Part shown: positions 9,325 through 18,854 of the stretch, piece after piece
How the letters are laid out: each line of letters begins with the position of its first letter
Numbering within the stretch: the stretch's first letter is position 1
Assembly (NCBI GenBank): GCA_016710685.1
Contig: JADJVC010000006.1
Coordinates: 620,001 to 684,000 of the forward strand
DNA length: 64,000 bases
Direction: 5' to 3'
Origin: Flavobacteriales bacterium
GTDB taxonomy: Bacteria > Bacteroidota > Bacteroidia > Flavobacteriales_F > PHOS-HE28
Made by a program: the position numbers and the translations under genes
The notes under the pieces: model-generated
Databases searched by the model: none
Told to the model about the DNA's origin: nothing
Seen by the model: only the letters and a program-made list of their open reading frames with translations

Positions 9325-10371
9325 ATGACACACTTCCGGCGCCTGTTTCTGCTGTTACCCACTGCTTTTCTATTACAAGCCGCGTTCGCCCAACAGGGTG
9401 ATACGCGCTACGTGCCCCGCTGTATCGGCTTTTGGAACCTGGAAAACCTGTACGACACGCTCGACGGTCCAAACGACGATGCGGAATATCTGCCCGCTGC
9501 CGCCAAGCAATGGAACACCGAACGCTACGAGCGCAAGCTCCAGCATGAGGCCCGCGTGATCAGCGAAATGGGCGTGGACGTCTTCCCTGAAGGCCTCGTG
9601 GCCATGGGCATGTGCGAAGTGGAGGACTTGGCCGTAGTGGAGGACCTTATCCATACATCACCGCTTGACCAGCGTGGTTACCGCATTGTCCACCATGATA
9701 GCCCGGACCGGCGCGGCGTGGACGTGGCGTTCATCTACAACCCGAAGTACTTCACCCTGCTCCATGAAGCCGTTTACCCGCTGCGCGACCCCAACGACAG
9801 CCTCTTCCGCACCCGCGACCAGCTCGTGGTTACTGGCTTGATGGACGGGGACACGATCAGTGTGGTGGTAAACCACTGGCCCTCCCGTTTTGGTGGCGAA
9901 AAACGATCGCTGCCACGGCGCATCCTGGCTGCAAAGCTCGGCAGGCATATCATAGATTCACTGCAAGCCGTTAACCTCAACGCCCGTGTGCTCTATATGG
10001 GTGACCTGAATGATGATCCGGTGGATCCAAGCGTCCGCAAATTCCTCAACACCACTGGCGACAAGGCCCTTGCCAACGGCGAAAAACTGTTCAACCCCAT
10101 GTATGATCTTTACCAGAAAGGCATCGGCACATTGGCTTGGCGCGATTCCTGGAACCTCTTTGATCAGATCATCATGACACCCTCACTGGCCAATGCGACC
10201 GACGATGGATACCGCTTCTACGGTGCCCGCGTTTACAATCAGCCATACCTGCGGCAGGATGAAGGCAACTACGCGGGCTACCCTTTGCGCACATACGTGG
10301 GCGACACCTACCAAGGCGGATACAGCGACCACTTTCCCGTGTACGTGATCCTGGTGAAACCCGTGAAGTAA
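9325..10371 (+). CDS. Secreted endonuclease/exonuclease/phosphatase (EEP) family protein
   Basis: 348 residues. A signal peptide ends at about residue 23 (L-Q-A-A-F-A-Q). EEP-fold marks in order: G-F-W-N-L-E-N-L-Y-D-T (metal-site Asn/Glu), M-C-E-V-E-D-L, R-R-G-V-D-V-A-F-I-Y, V-V-N-H-W-P-S-R, MGDLNDDP (catalytic Asp and Asn) and the final Y-S-D-H-F-P-V histidine. All key residues are present, so it is probably active as a metal-dependent phosphodiesterase or nuclease outside the cytoplasm. It lies 90 bp from the divergent PLD-fold gene and its stop shares one base with the hldD start. No T9SS domain is seen, so a periplasmic or lipid-free secreted form is likely. Confidence 0.88.
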   Translation: MTHFRRLFLLLPTAFLLQAAFAQQGDTRYVPRCIGFWNLENLYDTLDGPNDDAEYLPAAAKQWNTERYERKLQHEARVISEMGVDVFPEGLVAMGMCEVEDLAVVEDLIHTSPLDQRGYRIVHHDSPDRRGVDVAFIYNPKYFTLLHEAVYPLRDPNDSLFRTRDQLVVTGLMDGDTISVVVNHWPSRFGGEKRSLPRRILAAKLGRHIIDSLQAVNLNARVLYMGDLNDDPVDPSVRKFLNTTGDKALANGEKLFNPMYDLYQKGIGTLAWRDSWNLFDQIIMTPSLANATDDGYRFYGARVYNQPYLRQDEGNYAGYPLRTYVGDTYQGGYSDHFPVYVILVKPVK

Positions 10372-11330
10372 TGATCGTAGTGACCGGCGCCGCAGGTTTC
10401 ATCGGCAGCATGCTCCTCGCGGAATTGCAACGTCGTGGATACGGTGACCTCGTAGCCGTGGACGATTTTTCACACCCGGAAAAGGAATCCAATCTCGAAG
10501 GTGTCAAACTCGCGCAACGCGTGGAGCGGTCCGTGTTCCCCGCGTGGATCGACGCGAACGAAAACCAAATTCAGTTCATCTTCCACCTCGGTGCCCGCAC
10601 CGACACCACGGAGTTCAACAAGGCGATCTTCGATGAGCTGAACGTGCGTTCCAGCCAGCAAATTTGGGAACGCTGCGCGAAGTATGCCATCCCCCTTGTC
10701 TATGCATCTTCCGGCGCCACGTATGGCGATGGCGACCTGGGCTACGGCGATACCGACGACACGCTGCCGTACAAACTGAAGCCGCTCAATCCCTACGGCG
10801 AGAGCAAGAACGAGTTCGACAAGTGGGCGTTGAAGCAGGATGCAAAGCCGTTCTTTTGGGCCGGCCTGAAGTTCTTCAACGTGTACGGCCCCAACGAAAA
10901 CCACAAGGGCCGCATGGCTTCGGTGATCTTTCACGCTTACAAGCAGATTTCCGCCAGCGGGGGTATGAAGCTCTTCCGGAGCCACCGGCCAGACTACACC
11001 GACGGCGGCCAGCTCCGCGATTTCGTCTACGTGAAGGACCTCTGCGACGTTTGCATATTCCTGATGGAGCACCGCAAGAGCAGCGGCATCTATAACCTCG
11101 GGACGGGAAAGGCACGCACATTCCTAGACCTCGCTCGAGCTACGTTCAACGCCATGGACAAGCCGGTAAAAATCGAGTTTATCGACACGCCGATGGACAT
11201 ACGCGACAAGTACCAGTATTTCACCGAAGCGCCCATGGAAAAGCTGCGCGCCATCGGCTATTTGAAGCCGTTCCATACGTTGGAAGAAGGCGTGGACGAC
11301 TACGTGCGCAACTACTTGGCGCGCAGTTGA
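10371..11330 (+). CDS. hldD: ADP-glyceromanno-heptose 6-epimerase
   Basis: 319 residues, a short-chain dehydrogenase/epimerase fold. TGAAGFIGS (5-13) is the NAD(P)-binding loop; ASSGATYGDG and NPYGESKNEFDKW carry the Ser/Tyr-x-x-x-Lys catalytic set. F-F-N-V-Y-G-P-N-E, HKGRMASV and R-D-F-V-Y-V-K-D fit HldD specifically rather than UDP-glucose epimerases. The product inverts C6 of ADP-heptose for the LPS inner core, in the cytoplasm. ATG 10371 overlaps the preceding TAA by one base, implying coupled translation with the EEP gene. No other heptose genes are adjacent. Confidence 0.9.
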   Translation: MIVVTGAAGFIGSMLLAELQRRGYGDLVAVDDFSHPEKESNLEGVKLAQRVERSVFPAWIDANENQIQFIFHLGARTDTTEFNKAIFDELNVRSSQQIWERCAKYAIPLVYASSGATYGDGDLGYGDTDDTLPYKLKPLNPYGESKNEFDKWALKQDAKPFFWAGLKFFNVYGPNENHKGRMASVIFHAYKQISASGGMKLFRSHRPDYTDGGQLRDFVYVKDLCDVCIFLMEHRKSSGIYNLGTGKARTFLDLARATFNAMDKPVKIEFIDTPMDIRDKYQYFTEAPMEKLRAIGYLKPFHTLEEGVDDYVRNYLARS

Positions 11331-11336
11331 GCGGGA

Positions 11337-11711
11337 CTACGATAGATCAGGACCGGTAACGGCATCTTGCCTTAGCTGCAACAGTTGTGCTTTTACCTGC
11401 TCCAATTTCCTGCGGATCGCTTCCACCGGAAGTTCAGCCGCGGGAGGCGCTTCAACCGGCTCATGGCGCTTCAACTGGTCTTTCGCTCCCTGTAACGTGA
11501 AGCCGCGGTCCTTCACCAAGTGTTGGATCTGCCGCAGTTGTTCAATGTCGTCCTTGGTGTAAAGGCGGTCACCCTTGATGGTCCGTTTAGGCCTTAAGGT
11601 GCCAAATTCCTTCTCCCAGTAGCGCAGCAGCGAAGTGTTGACGCCGAGCGTTTCCGCCACCTCCCCGATGGGCCAGTACATCCGCTCTATTGACTTTTCC
11701 TTCAGGGGCAT
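11337..11711 (-). CDS. MerR-family transcriptional regulator
   Basis: 124 residues from ATG 11711 (M-P-L-K-E-K-S); a TTG at 11732 is possible but less likely. The N-terminal half is a winged helix of MerR type: Y-W-P-I-G-E-V-A, then V-N-T-S-L-L-R-Y-W-E-K-E-F, then R-L-Y-T-K-D-D-I as the wing. A short coiled-coil tail with Pro/Ala-rich linker follows and there are no metal-binding cysteines. The M23-peptidase neighbour immediately upstream (17 bp) is one I recognise as a common partner in this phylum. The ligand and targets are unknown. Confidence 0.9.
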   Translation of the reverse strand: MPLKEKSIERMYWPIGEVAETLGVNTSLLRYWEKEFGTLRPKRTIKGDRLYTKDDIEQLRQIQHLVKDRGFTLQGAKDQLKRHEPVEAPPAAELPVEAIRRKLEQVKAQLLQLRQDAVTGPDLS

Positions 11712-11728
11712 TACCGCGAATTTAGCGA

Positions 11729-12696
11729 TCAATCCAGTGATTGCCCGGCATTCCGGCTGATCTCCACCATCCGCGCGTACTCCTCCGGCGTCAAGCTGTT
11801 GAAGAGGAAATTCACCGGGTCCACGGGCGCGCCGTCCTTATGCACCTCATAATGCAGGTGTGGCCCTGTACTCAGGCCTGTGCTGCCCACTTCGCCGATG
11901 GTGTCGCCGCGCTTTACCCGCTGCCCTTCGCGCACATTGATCTTGCTCATGTGCCCGTATAGCGTTTCGTAGCCAAAGCCGTGGTCGATCACCACGTGGT
12001 CACCGAAACCACTGGCGTTATAGCCTGCAAAAGACACGCGCCCGTCGCCCGTAGCATGGATCTTCGTGCCTGTAGGACTGGTGAAATCGAGTCCCATGTG
12101 TGGCTTCTCGATCTTGTAAATAGGGTGCATCCGCTCGCCAAAGCCCGAACTGATCCGCGTTTCATCCGTCGGGATGGGTTCCACCGACGGGATGCTCGCG
12201 AGCATTTCCTGTTTGCGCATAACCAGCGCGCCGACTTCATCAAGCGAGCGGCTTTGTACAACCAGTTGCTTCGCGATGCGGTCCAGTCTTTTCGCGTTCC
12301 GATTACCAAGTCGCTGTTCGCGAAACCTTCCAGGTCCTTGTAGCGGTTCACCCCGCCAATACCCGCCATGCGAATTGTGTTGGGGATGGGGTCAGCTTCA
12401 AAGATCACCCGGTACACGTTGTCGTCCCGCTGCTCAATGTCCCCCAAAACGTTCTCCATGTCACCGAGCTGCTTGTTGATCAGGTCATACTCGACCAACA
12501 GGCGCTGGTTTTCCTGCCGCAGCTTCGCTTCTTTGGGTGAATCAATGAACTGGAACGCCAGAAAGATACCCAAAATGCCGACCAAAAGCCCCGGTGCGAG
12601 CGCTAAGGATGTGCGCTTCACCTTCTTCCAGCCGCTGAGCCGGATGCGCTCAAAATTCAGCGTATTGGGGTTGAAACGGTACTTGTGTTCGGCCAT
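11729..12696 (-). CDS. M23 family metallopeptidase, membrane-anchored, one frame break
   Basis: Restored length 322 residues. The N-terminal part (12696 down to about 12290) has one TM helix (about 30-50) and a coiled-coil stalk. The C-terminal part is a complete LytM/M23 domain: M-H-P-I-Y-K-I, K-P-H-M-G-L-D-F (zinc His and Asp), YETLYGHM and GPHLHYEVH. The halves are in different frames. The switch lies at the T-run 12289-12292 (A4 on the coding strand), where one more A gives a continuous R-K-R-L-D-R-I-A-K-Q-L-V-V-Q-S. It should cleave peptidoglycan cross-links or act as a scaffold in the periplasm. The break is probably a base-calling error. Divergent from alaS. Confidence 0.88.
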
Positions 12697-12712
12697 CTGG
12701 GCGACTGGGGAA

Positions 12713-12741
12713 GTTGCGAAGATAGCGGAGGACTAATTTTG
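12713..12741 (+). promoter_or_regulatory. Possible Bacteroidota-type promoter for alaS
   Basis: TAATTTTG at 12734-12741 matches the TAnnTTTG -7 element of this phylum exactly. A GTTG lies 17 bp upstream (12713-12716), slightly closer than the usual -33 spacing. It is about 180 bp upstream of alaS, just after the divergent M23 gene start. Confidence 0.4.
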
Positions 12742-12770
12742 CGCACCTTTTGAGTGATGAGCAGTTAATT

Positions 12771-12879
12771 CACCACAGAAGCACAGAAAACACAGAGAAT
12801 CCAAAATGATGAACCGTGTAAACATCCTCCGACACAGCCTTAATATGAATCCCTCCGTGCCCTCCATGCCGCTGTGGTG
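12771..12879. repeat. Dispersed-repeat-like element with 27-bp imperfect inverted arms
   Basis: Left arm 12771-12797 begins CACCACAGAAGCACAG; right arm 12853-12879 ends CCGCTGTGGTG. The arms pair over 27 bp with several mismatches, around a 55-bp centre of different composition. It lies in the alaS leader and would form a long hairpin in the mRNA. I recognise this CAC/ACAG-rich type from intergenic regions of environmental bacteria, but I cannot count copies here. Confidence 0.6.
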
Positions 12880-12883
12880 ATTT

Positions 12884-12917
12884 TTCAAGATTCAAGACTC
12901 CCGCCTCAAGACTCCCC
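12884..12917. repeat. TCAAGACTCC-type short repeats before alaS
   Basis: Three runs of TCAAGA(C/T)T occur here within 34 bp. The same word recurs at 17506-17531 and 23249-23284, always between genes and next to a start or stop. Confidence 0.55.
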
Positions 12918-15517
12918 ATGCCCTCCTCCCATCGATCCGCCAGCAGTTCGTCGACCACTTCGCCCAACGTGGCCACGCTATCGTACCCAGTGCGCCCTTG
13001 GTGGTAAAGGACGACCCCACGCTGATGTTCATCAACGCGGGCATGAACCCCTTCAAGGACCTGTTTCTCGGCAATCGGCCCATTACGCAGCCGCGCATCG
13101 CCGACTCGCAGAAATGCCTACGTGTTTCGGGGAAACACAACGACCTGGAAGAAGTCGGCATCGATACCTACCACCACACGTTGTTCGAAATGCTCGGGAA
13201 CTGGAGCTTCGGCGACTACTTCAAGGTGGACGCGATCAAATGGGCTTGGGAGCTGCTAGTGGACACCTACAAGGTCGATCCCGCAAAGATCTACGTTACC
13301 TACTTCGGCGGCGATGCTAAGGACAACTTGGAGCCGGATACCGAGACACGCGACCTCTGGCTGCAATACCTGCCTGCCGAGCGCATATTGCCTTTCGGAA
13401 AGAAAGACAACTTCTGGGAAATGGGGGAGACCGGCCCTTGTGGCCCTTGCACGGAGATCCATGTGGACGTGCGCAGCGAAGAAGAGAAAAAACTGTTGCC
13501 CGGTGCGAAGCTCGTGAACAGTGATAACCCGCATGTGATCGAAGTGTGGAACAACGTGTTCATGCAGTATGAGCGTAAGGCCGATGGCTCCCTGCACCCG
13601 CTGCCCGCAACACATGTGGACACAGGCATGGGCTTCGAGCGCCTTTGCATGGTGCTGCAGGGCAAGCGCAGCAACTACGATACGGACGTATTCCAACCGC
13701 TGATCCAAGCATTGGCAAAGGCCTGCGGAAAGCCGTACGGAAAAGATGAAAAGGCCGACATCGCCATGCGTGTGGTGGCCGACCACCTGCGCGCGATCGC
13801 CTTTACCATTGCGGACGGCCAACTTCCCGGCAACACCGGTGCGGGCTACGTGATCCGCCGCATCCTTCGCCGCGCCGTGCGTTACGGCTACAGCTTCCTC
13901 GGCCTGAACGAACCGTTCATCCACGCGTTGGTACCCGTGTTGGCGGAACAGATGGGCGGTCAATTCCCTGAACTGCGCAAGCAGCAGGAACTCATCACCA
14001 ATGTGGTTTTGGAAGAAGAGCGTTCCTTCTTGCGAACCTTGGAAACCGGCACAAAACGGTTGGAACAATTGATCGCGGAAAGCAAGGGCACGCTTGGCGG
14101 CGCCAAGGCATTTGAGCTATACGACACCTTCGGTTTCCCCATCGACCTTACGCAGCTCATGGCCCGCGAGCAAGGCGTGGCAGTGGACATGAAAGGCTTC
14201 GAGGCGGAGCTCGAGAAGCAGAAAAAGCGTTCGCGCGCGGCCACCTCCATCACCACCGGCGATTGGACCGAGTTGGCAAGCGGCACAACGGAATTTATCG
14301 GCTACGACGTGCTGTCCACGGAGGCACGCATCCTTCGTTATCGCCAAGTGAAAGACAAGGCCGGCGACCGCTTCCAGATCGTAATGGACCGCACCCCCTT
14401 CTATCCCGAAGGCGGCGGCCAAGTGGGCGACCAAGGCTGGCTGGTACAGGGCGATGCGAAGATCGCCGTGCTGGATACGCGCCGTGAAAACCAGCTTATC
14501 GTACACTTCACGAAGGAATTACCACCCGAAGTAGCAGCGCCGGTTGTAGCACAAGTGGACGAACATCGCCGGAATTTGATCCGCCGCAACCACACCGCCA
14601 CGCACCTGTTACACTACGCACTACGGAAGGTGCTGGGCACGCATGTGGAACAAAAAGGTTCGTTGGTGGCACCGGAAAAGCTGCGGTTCGATATTTCGCA
14701 CTTCGCCAAGATCACCCCGGAGGAATTGGAACGGGTGCAGGCCGAAGCTCAAGCATTGGTGCGTGCCGACATTCCGTTGGAAGAACTGCGCGACGTGCCC
14801 GTGAAAAAAGCGATGGACATGGGTGCCATGGCGCTCTTTGGCGAGAAATACGGCGATGCCGTACGTGTGATCAAATTCGGTGAAAGCGTGGAATTGTGCG
14901 GGGGTGTGCATGTGCCGCGCACGGGCGAGATCGGTGCGCTTCGCATCGTGCAGGAAGGCGCACTGGCTGCAGGCATACGGCGCATCGAAGCCATTACCAG
15001 CGAAGCTGCCGAGCAGTTCGTGGAAGCGCGCTTGGAAATGTTGGAAAAATTGCAGCACCTGCTGAGTGACCCCAAGGATGCCTTGGCCGCACTACAAGCC
15101 TTGATCGATCAAAATACCGCCTTGACCAAAGAGCTGGAAAAAGCCGCAATAGAGAAAGTGAATGCGCTGCAAGCTTCGATTTTGGACCATGTTGAGCAAA
15201 AGCCCAAAGGCCGCTTACTGGCCCGGGAAGTGGACCTCGACGCGAACGGTATGCGCGAACTCGCTTTTCGCCTTAAGGACGCAAACAAGGACCTCCTGTT
15301 GGTACTCGGTGCTAAGCGCGACGGGAAAGCCCTGCTGGCCGTAATGGTGGGAGAAGACCTGCAAACCAAGGGCCTGAAAGCCACCGATGCCATCAAAACC
15401 TTGGCAGCGGAGATCAAAGGAGGTGGAGGCGGACAGCCCTTCTTCGCAACAGCAGGCGGAAAAGACCCCGAAGGCTTGGGCAAAGCATTGACCAAAGCCG
15501 CCACACTGCTGGATTAG
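12918..15517 (+). CDS. alaS: Alanyl-tRNA synthetase, start region one base short
   Basis: Restored length 866 residues, normal for AlaS. The body is open from about 12881 and runs to 15517, but that frame has no ATG/GTG/TTG before TTG 12998, which would cut off the conserved S-I-R-Q-Q-F ... IVPSAP segment. ATG 12918 lies one base out of frame; one extra C in CCC 12921-12923 joins it to the body. Domains: class II catalytic core (to about 400), editing domain with the zinc site HTATHLLH and CGGVH, and a C-terminal coiled coil and DHHA1 domain ending G-G-G-G-G-Q-P-F-F-A-T-A-G-G. It charges tRNA-Ala and clears Ser/Gly errors. Essential, so the break is surely technical. Confidence 0.93.
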
Positions 15518-15564
15518 ATGAGGTATTGCAAAACGGGGAAATGAGACAACACCTGTGGCGCACT

Positions 15565-15650
15565 TAACCCGTAACTCGTAACACGTCAACCCTTAACCAT
15601 GGGTTGCCGAGCAAAGTCGAGGTAAACCCGTAACCGGTCAACCCGTAAGT
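15565..15650. repeat. Clustered ACCCGTAAC-type short repeats
   Basis: Variants of (T/A)AACCCGTAAC appear about five times in 86 bp between alaS and the downstream membrane protein gene. No gene or clear hairpin is seen in the 15518-15652 spacer. Confidence 0.5.
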
Positions 15651-15652
15651 TT

Positions 15653-16090
15653 TCAAGCCATGCTCGGGCTCGTGTGCCCGTTGTCCGTCGGGATGTGCTT
15701 TCCATAGACGGGACCGAGGTACGCTGTGTCGTAGCTCATGCCGAGGTTGAAAATGTACAGTCCGTTCAACAGGATCACCAGTACATAGTCCATCATGGTG
15801 CGCTTGCCGAAGCTCTGGCACAGTTCGATCCATACTTTCGGGATCAAATAAAACTGGCCATAAACGGGAATAAGGAACAGGAACATGTGGCTCGCCGGGC
15901 GGCCGATGATCCGCAGGAAAACAATGACGTTCCAAACAGGAACGATCGCCGCAATACCGGGTTGGCCGGCTTTTTCGTACAGCCGCCACTGCGCCACCAC
16001 GGAGAGCAGCACCATGAACCCGAGGATGTAGAACATGCTATCCCCGAATTTTCCGTACAAGTTGGTGTAGATCTGGCTCAGGATGCTCAT
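15653..16090 (-). CDS. Small polytopic membrane protein resembling DUF5684 family
   Basis: 145 residues, four hydrophobic segments. The segment WRLYEKAGQPGIAAIVPVWN followed by I-I-G-R-P-A is the pattern I associate with DUF5684-type proteins, which are found alone or fused to signal peptidase I and have no known activity. There is no catalytic motif here. It converges with alaS across a repeat-rich spacer. The 138 bp upstream (16091-16228) hold no gene I can support. Confidence 0.6.
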   Translation of the reverse strand: MSILSQIYTNLYGKFGDSMFYILGFMVLLSVVAQWRLYEKAGQPGIAAIVPVWNVIVFLRIIGRPASHMFLFLIPVYGQFYLIPKVWIELCQSFGKRTMMDYVLVILLNGLYIFNLGMSYDTAYLGPVYGKHIPTDNGHTSPSMA

Positions 16091-16228
16091 TTGCGCTAGT
16101 TTTTCAAGTTCCCCCCGCGTGTCCTTGAACCTCTAGGGTCCACTGTTTAGACGGGTTCAAAGCAAAAGGGTTGCCCGTTGGGCTGGGAAACTTTGTAAAA
16201 GGCTTTTCAACCGGGCGGGCGGGAAAAC

Positions 16229-17404
16229 TTATAAACCCGCGCCGGCGTAGCGCTTCACGTCAGCATCGGTCACTTCAGGGCCGCTGAGGATCACGAGGCG
16301 CTCAACCACATTGCGCAGCTCGCGCACATTGCCCGTCCAAGGCAATTTTTGCAGCTCTTTAACGGCTTTATCGCTCATTTTCTTCGCGGCGATGCCCTGT
16401 TCTTCGCAAACCTTGGCTAAGAAGTGCTCGATCAGTTCAGGAATGTCTCCTGCGCGGTCTTTCAGGTCCGGAACATGGATCGGGATAACGCTCAAGCGGT
16501 GGAACAGGTCCTCCCGGAAACGGCCTTCTGCGATCTCCTTGCGAAGTTCCTTGTTGGTCGCCGCAACAACGCGTGTGTCCACTTTGATCTCCTTGTCGCC
16601 ACCTACCCGGGTGATCTTGTTCTCTTGCAAGGCCCGCAGCACCTTGGCCTGCGCCGCAAGGCTCATGTCCCCGATCTCGTCCAGGAACAGTGTGCCCCCA
16701 GAGGCCAGCTCAAATTTGCCTTTGCGTTGTGCGATCGCGCTGGTAAAGGCCCCTTTCTCGTGCCCGAACAGCTCGCTTTCGATCAATTCACCGGGGATCG
16801 CGGCACAGTTCACTTCCACGAACGGACCGCTTTTCCGGGCGCTCTTTTCATGCAGCATCCGCGCCACGCCTTCCTTGCCGGCGCCATTGCCGCCAGTGAT
16901 CAGCACCCGGGCATCGCTCGGTGCAACCTTGTCCACCATTTCACGGATCGCGTCCATGGCCTCACTGGAACCCACCATGCGTGCATCGCCGGCTTTCACC
17001 TTTTGTACTTTTTGCCGCAGGGTTTTGGTCTCCTGGACCAGTTCTCCCCGGTCAAGCGCATTGCGTAGGGTTACCAGGATCCTGTTCAGGTCCGGAGGCT
17101 TTGATATGAAGTCAAAAGCGCCTTTCTTGATCGCATCCACAGCCGTGTCAATGGTGCCGTGACCACTGATCATCACCACCGGGATGCTGTCGTCTTGCGC
17201 CATTAGTTTCTCCAGCACTTCCATACCGTCCATCTTCGGCATTTTGATGTCGCACAGCACCACGTCGAAGCCGCCCTTCTTTGCCTTTTCCAAGCCTGAA
17301 GCGCCATCCTCGGCTTCTTCTACCTTGTGCTTCTCATGCTCCAAGATCTCGCGTAATGCGTTCCGGATCGCCTTCTCGTCGTCTATCACCAAGATCTTCG
17401 CCAT
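16229..17404 (-). CDS. Sigma-54-type response regulator without DNA-binding domain
   Basis: 391 residues from ATG 17404 (M-A-K-I-L-V-I-D-D-E); the frame extends 38 codons further but without REC-like sequence. The receiver domain (1-120) has D8, D9, phospho-acceptor D52 in C-D-I-K-M-P and the S/T and K switch residues. The AAA+ domain (about 140-370) has G-N-G-A-G-K-E as Walker A, GTLFLDEIGD as Walker B, and GAFTSA in place of the sigma-54-contacting GAFTGA. The protein stops at A-D-V-K-R-Y-A-G-A-G-L with no Fis-type helix-turn-helix. It may activate sigma-54 polymerase from solution or work through partners. No cognate kinase is adjacent. Confidence 0.85.
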   Translation of the reverse strand: MAKILVIDDEKAIRNALREILEHEKHKVEEAEDGASGLEKAKKGGFDVVLCDIKMPKMDGMEVLEKLMAQDDSIPVVMISGHGTIDTAVDAIKKGAFDFISKPPDLNRILVTLRNALDRGELVQETKTLRQKVQKVKAGDARMVGSSEAMDAIREMVDKVAPSDARVLITGGNGAGKEGVARMLHEKSARKSGPFVEVNCAAIPGELIESELFGHEKGAFTSAIAQRKGKFELASGGTLFLDEIGDMSLAAQAKVLRALQENKITRVGGDKEIKVDTRVVAATNKELRKEIAEGRFREDLFHRLSVIPIHVPDLKDRAGDIPELIEHFLAKVCEEQGIAAKKMSDKAVKELQKLPWTGNVRELRNVVERLVILSGPEVTDADVKRYAGAGL

Positions 17405-17505
17405 GGCACAAAGATGGGGGCAAGTCGGTTTTTCACCGCAGGGGCAACGAGAGAGAGTCGGAGATGTAAAAGTGTGATCGGTTTCCAGTGATGAATGATA
17501 GGTCA

Positions 17506-17531
17506 GCTCCCGGCTCAAGACTCCCGGCTCA
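17506..17531. repeat. CGGCTCAAGACTCCCG repeat locus
   Basis: Direct copies of CTCCCGGCTCA flank CAAGA here. The locus sits between the regulator start and the MFS gene end and is shared with 12884-12917 and 23249-23284. Confidence 0.5.
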
Positions 17532-17559
17532 TTTTATGGCAGCAAACGATTACGACCAA

Positions 17560-18765
17560 CTACCCAGCCCGCTCATGTACACGCGGAAGAAAGGTCGCCA
17601 ACAGCCCTATCAATGGCAAAAATGCACACACCTTGAAGATGAATTCAATGCTCGTATGGTCCGCCAATGCACCTAACAGGGCTGATCCGATCCCGGCCAT
17701 GCCGAATGCGAAACCGAAGAACAACCCGGATACCATGCCCACCTTGCCCGGTACCAGTTCTTGTGCATATACCAAAATGGCCGAGAACGCAGAGGAAAGC
17801 ACAAGCCCGATCACGGCGGAAAGGATCCCGGTCCACATCAAGTTGGCATAGGGAAGCAACAGCGTGAAGGGCGCTGAACCGAGGATCGAGAACCAGATCA
17901 CGTACTTCCGTCCGTAACGGTCGCCGAGCGGGCCACCTATCAATGTGCCGATAGCGGCGGAAAAAAGGAAGATGAACAGATGGATCTGCGCCTGCTGGAT
18001 GCCAAGGCCGAACTTACCCATGAGGTAAAATGTGTAATAGCTGCTCATGCCTGCGAGGTAGAATTGTTTGGAGAACACCAGCACAAGCAAGATCACGATT
18101 GACCGCTGCACGGTGGCGCGAGGGATGCCGTGCGGCACCATCGGTTTAGGCGGTCTGCGCGCACGTATGGCCGTGGTGCGCTTGTACCACGTTCCCACGC
18201 GCTGCACCAACACTAGTCCGATCAACGGGATCGCAGCAAACCAACCGAGACTGTGTAGGCCGTATGGAACAACGATCAGCGCTGCCAGCAATGGCCCCAA
18301 CGAAGAGCCGAACGTACCGCCCAATTGGAACACGCTTTGTGCAAGTCCCCGCTTGCCGCCCGAGGCAGCATTCGCAATGCGGGATGATTCAGGATGGAAG
18401 ATCGAAGAACCTACCCCCACCAGCATCACTGAAAGCAACAACGCAATGAAATTTCCCGCGCCCCATAACGCCAGTACCCCGGCCAGCGTGAAGCACATGC
18501 CCACCATCAGTGAGTAAGGTTTCGGATGTTTGTCCGTATACCGGCCCACGAAAGGTTGTAGGATGGATGCCGTCATCTGGAAACACAGCGTGATAAGACC
18601 CACCTGTGTGAAGTTCAGAGCGAACTTGTCCTTTACGATGGGGTAGATGGCCGGTATCAACGACTGAACGATGTCGTTGAGCATGTGCGAGGCACTGATA
18701 GCAATGAGCACCGGCACAACAGTGCGTCCGGCAATTGAGGAAGAACTTGTTCCCTTAGTGGACAT
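17560..18765 (-). CDS. MFS exporter, fosmidomycin-resistance (Fsr) type
   Basis: 401 residues from ATG 18765 (M-S-T-K-G-T-S-S); the frame is open for 44 more codons that carry no TM or conserved sequence. Twelve TM segments are predicted. The N-terminal H-M-L-N-D-I-V-Q-S-L-I-P-A-I-Y-P, Q-P-F-V-G-R-Y-T-D-K and G-S-S-I-F-H-P-E-S-S-R are characteristic of the Fsr branch of drug-proton antiporters. It should export a small molecule across the inner membrane; the natural substrate is unknown. The gene ends 155 bp from the response-regulator start. Confidence 0.85.
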   Translation of the reverse strand: MSTKGTSSSSIAGRTVVPVLIAISASHMLNDIVQSLIPAIYPIVKDKFALNFTQVGLITLCFQMTASILQPFVGRYTDKHPKPYSLMVGMCFTLAGVLALWGAGNFIALLLSVMLVGVGSSIFHPESSRIANAASGGKRGLAQSVFQLGGTFGSSLGPLLAALIVVPYGLHSLGWFAAIPLIGLVLVQRVGTWYKRTTAIRARRPPKPMVPHGIPRATVQRSIVILLVLVFSKQFYLAGMSSYYTFYLMGKFGLGIQQAQIHLFIFLFSAAIGTLIGGPLGDRYGRKYVIWFSILGSAPFTLLLPYANLMWTGILSAVIGLVLSSAFSAILVYAQELVPGKVGMVSGLFFGFAFGMAGIGSALLGALADHTSIEFIFKVCAFLPLIGLLATFLPRVHERAG

Positions 18766-18854
18766 GGGCCGCGAAATTAACCGGTGGTGCGAAGCGAATG
18801 AACCTCTTGAAAGCAGGCGCTCGCGACACGCAAGCGCCTGCATCAGATCGAATG

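Noticed and set aside
12289..12292. Programmed -1 frameshift in the M23 peptidase gene
   Set aside because: An A4 run alone is a poor slippery site, there is no clear downstream pseudoknot, and many other genes show the same kind of single-base loss.
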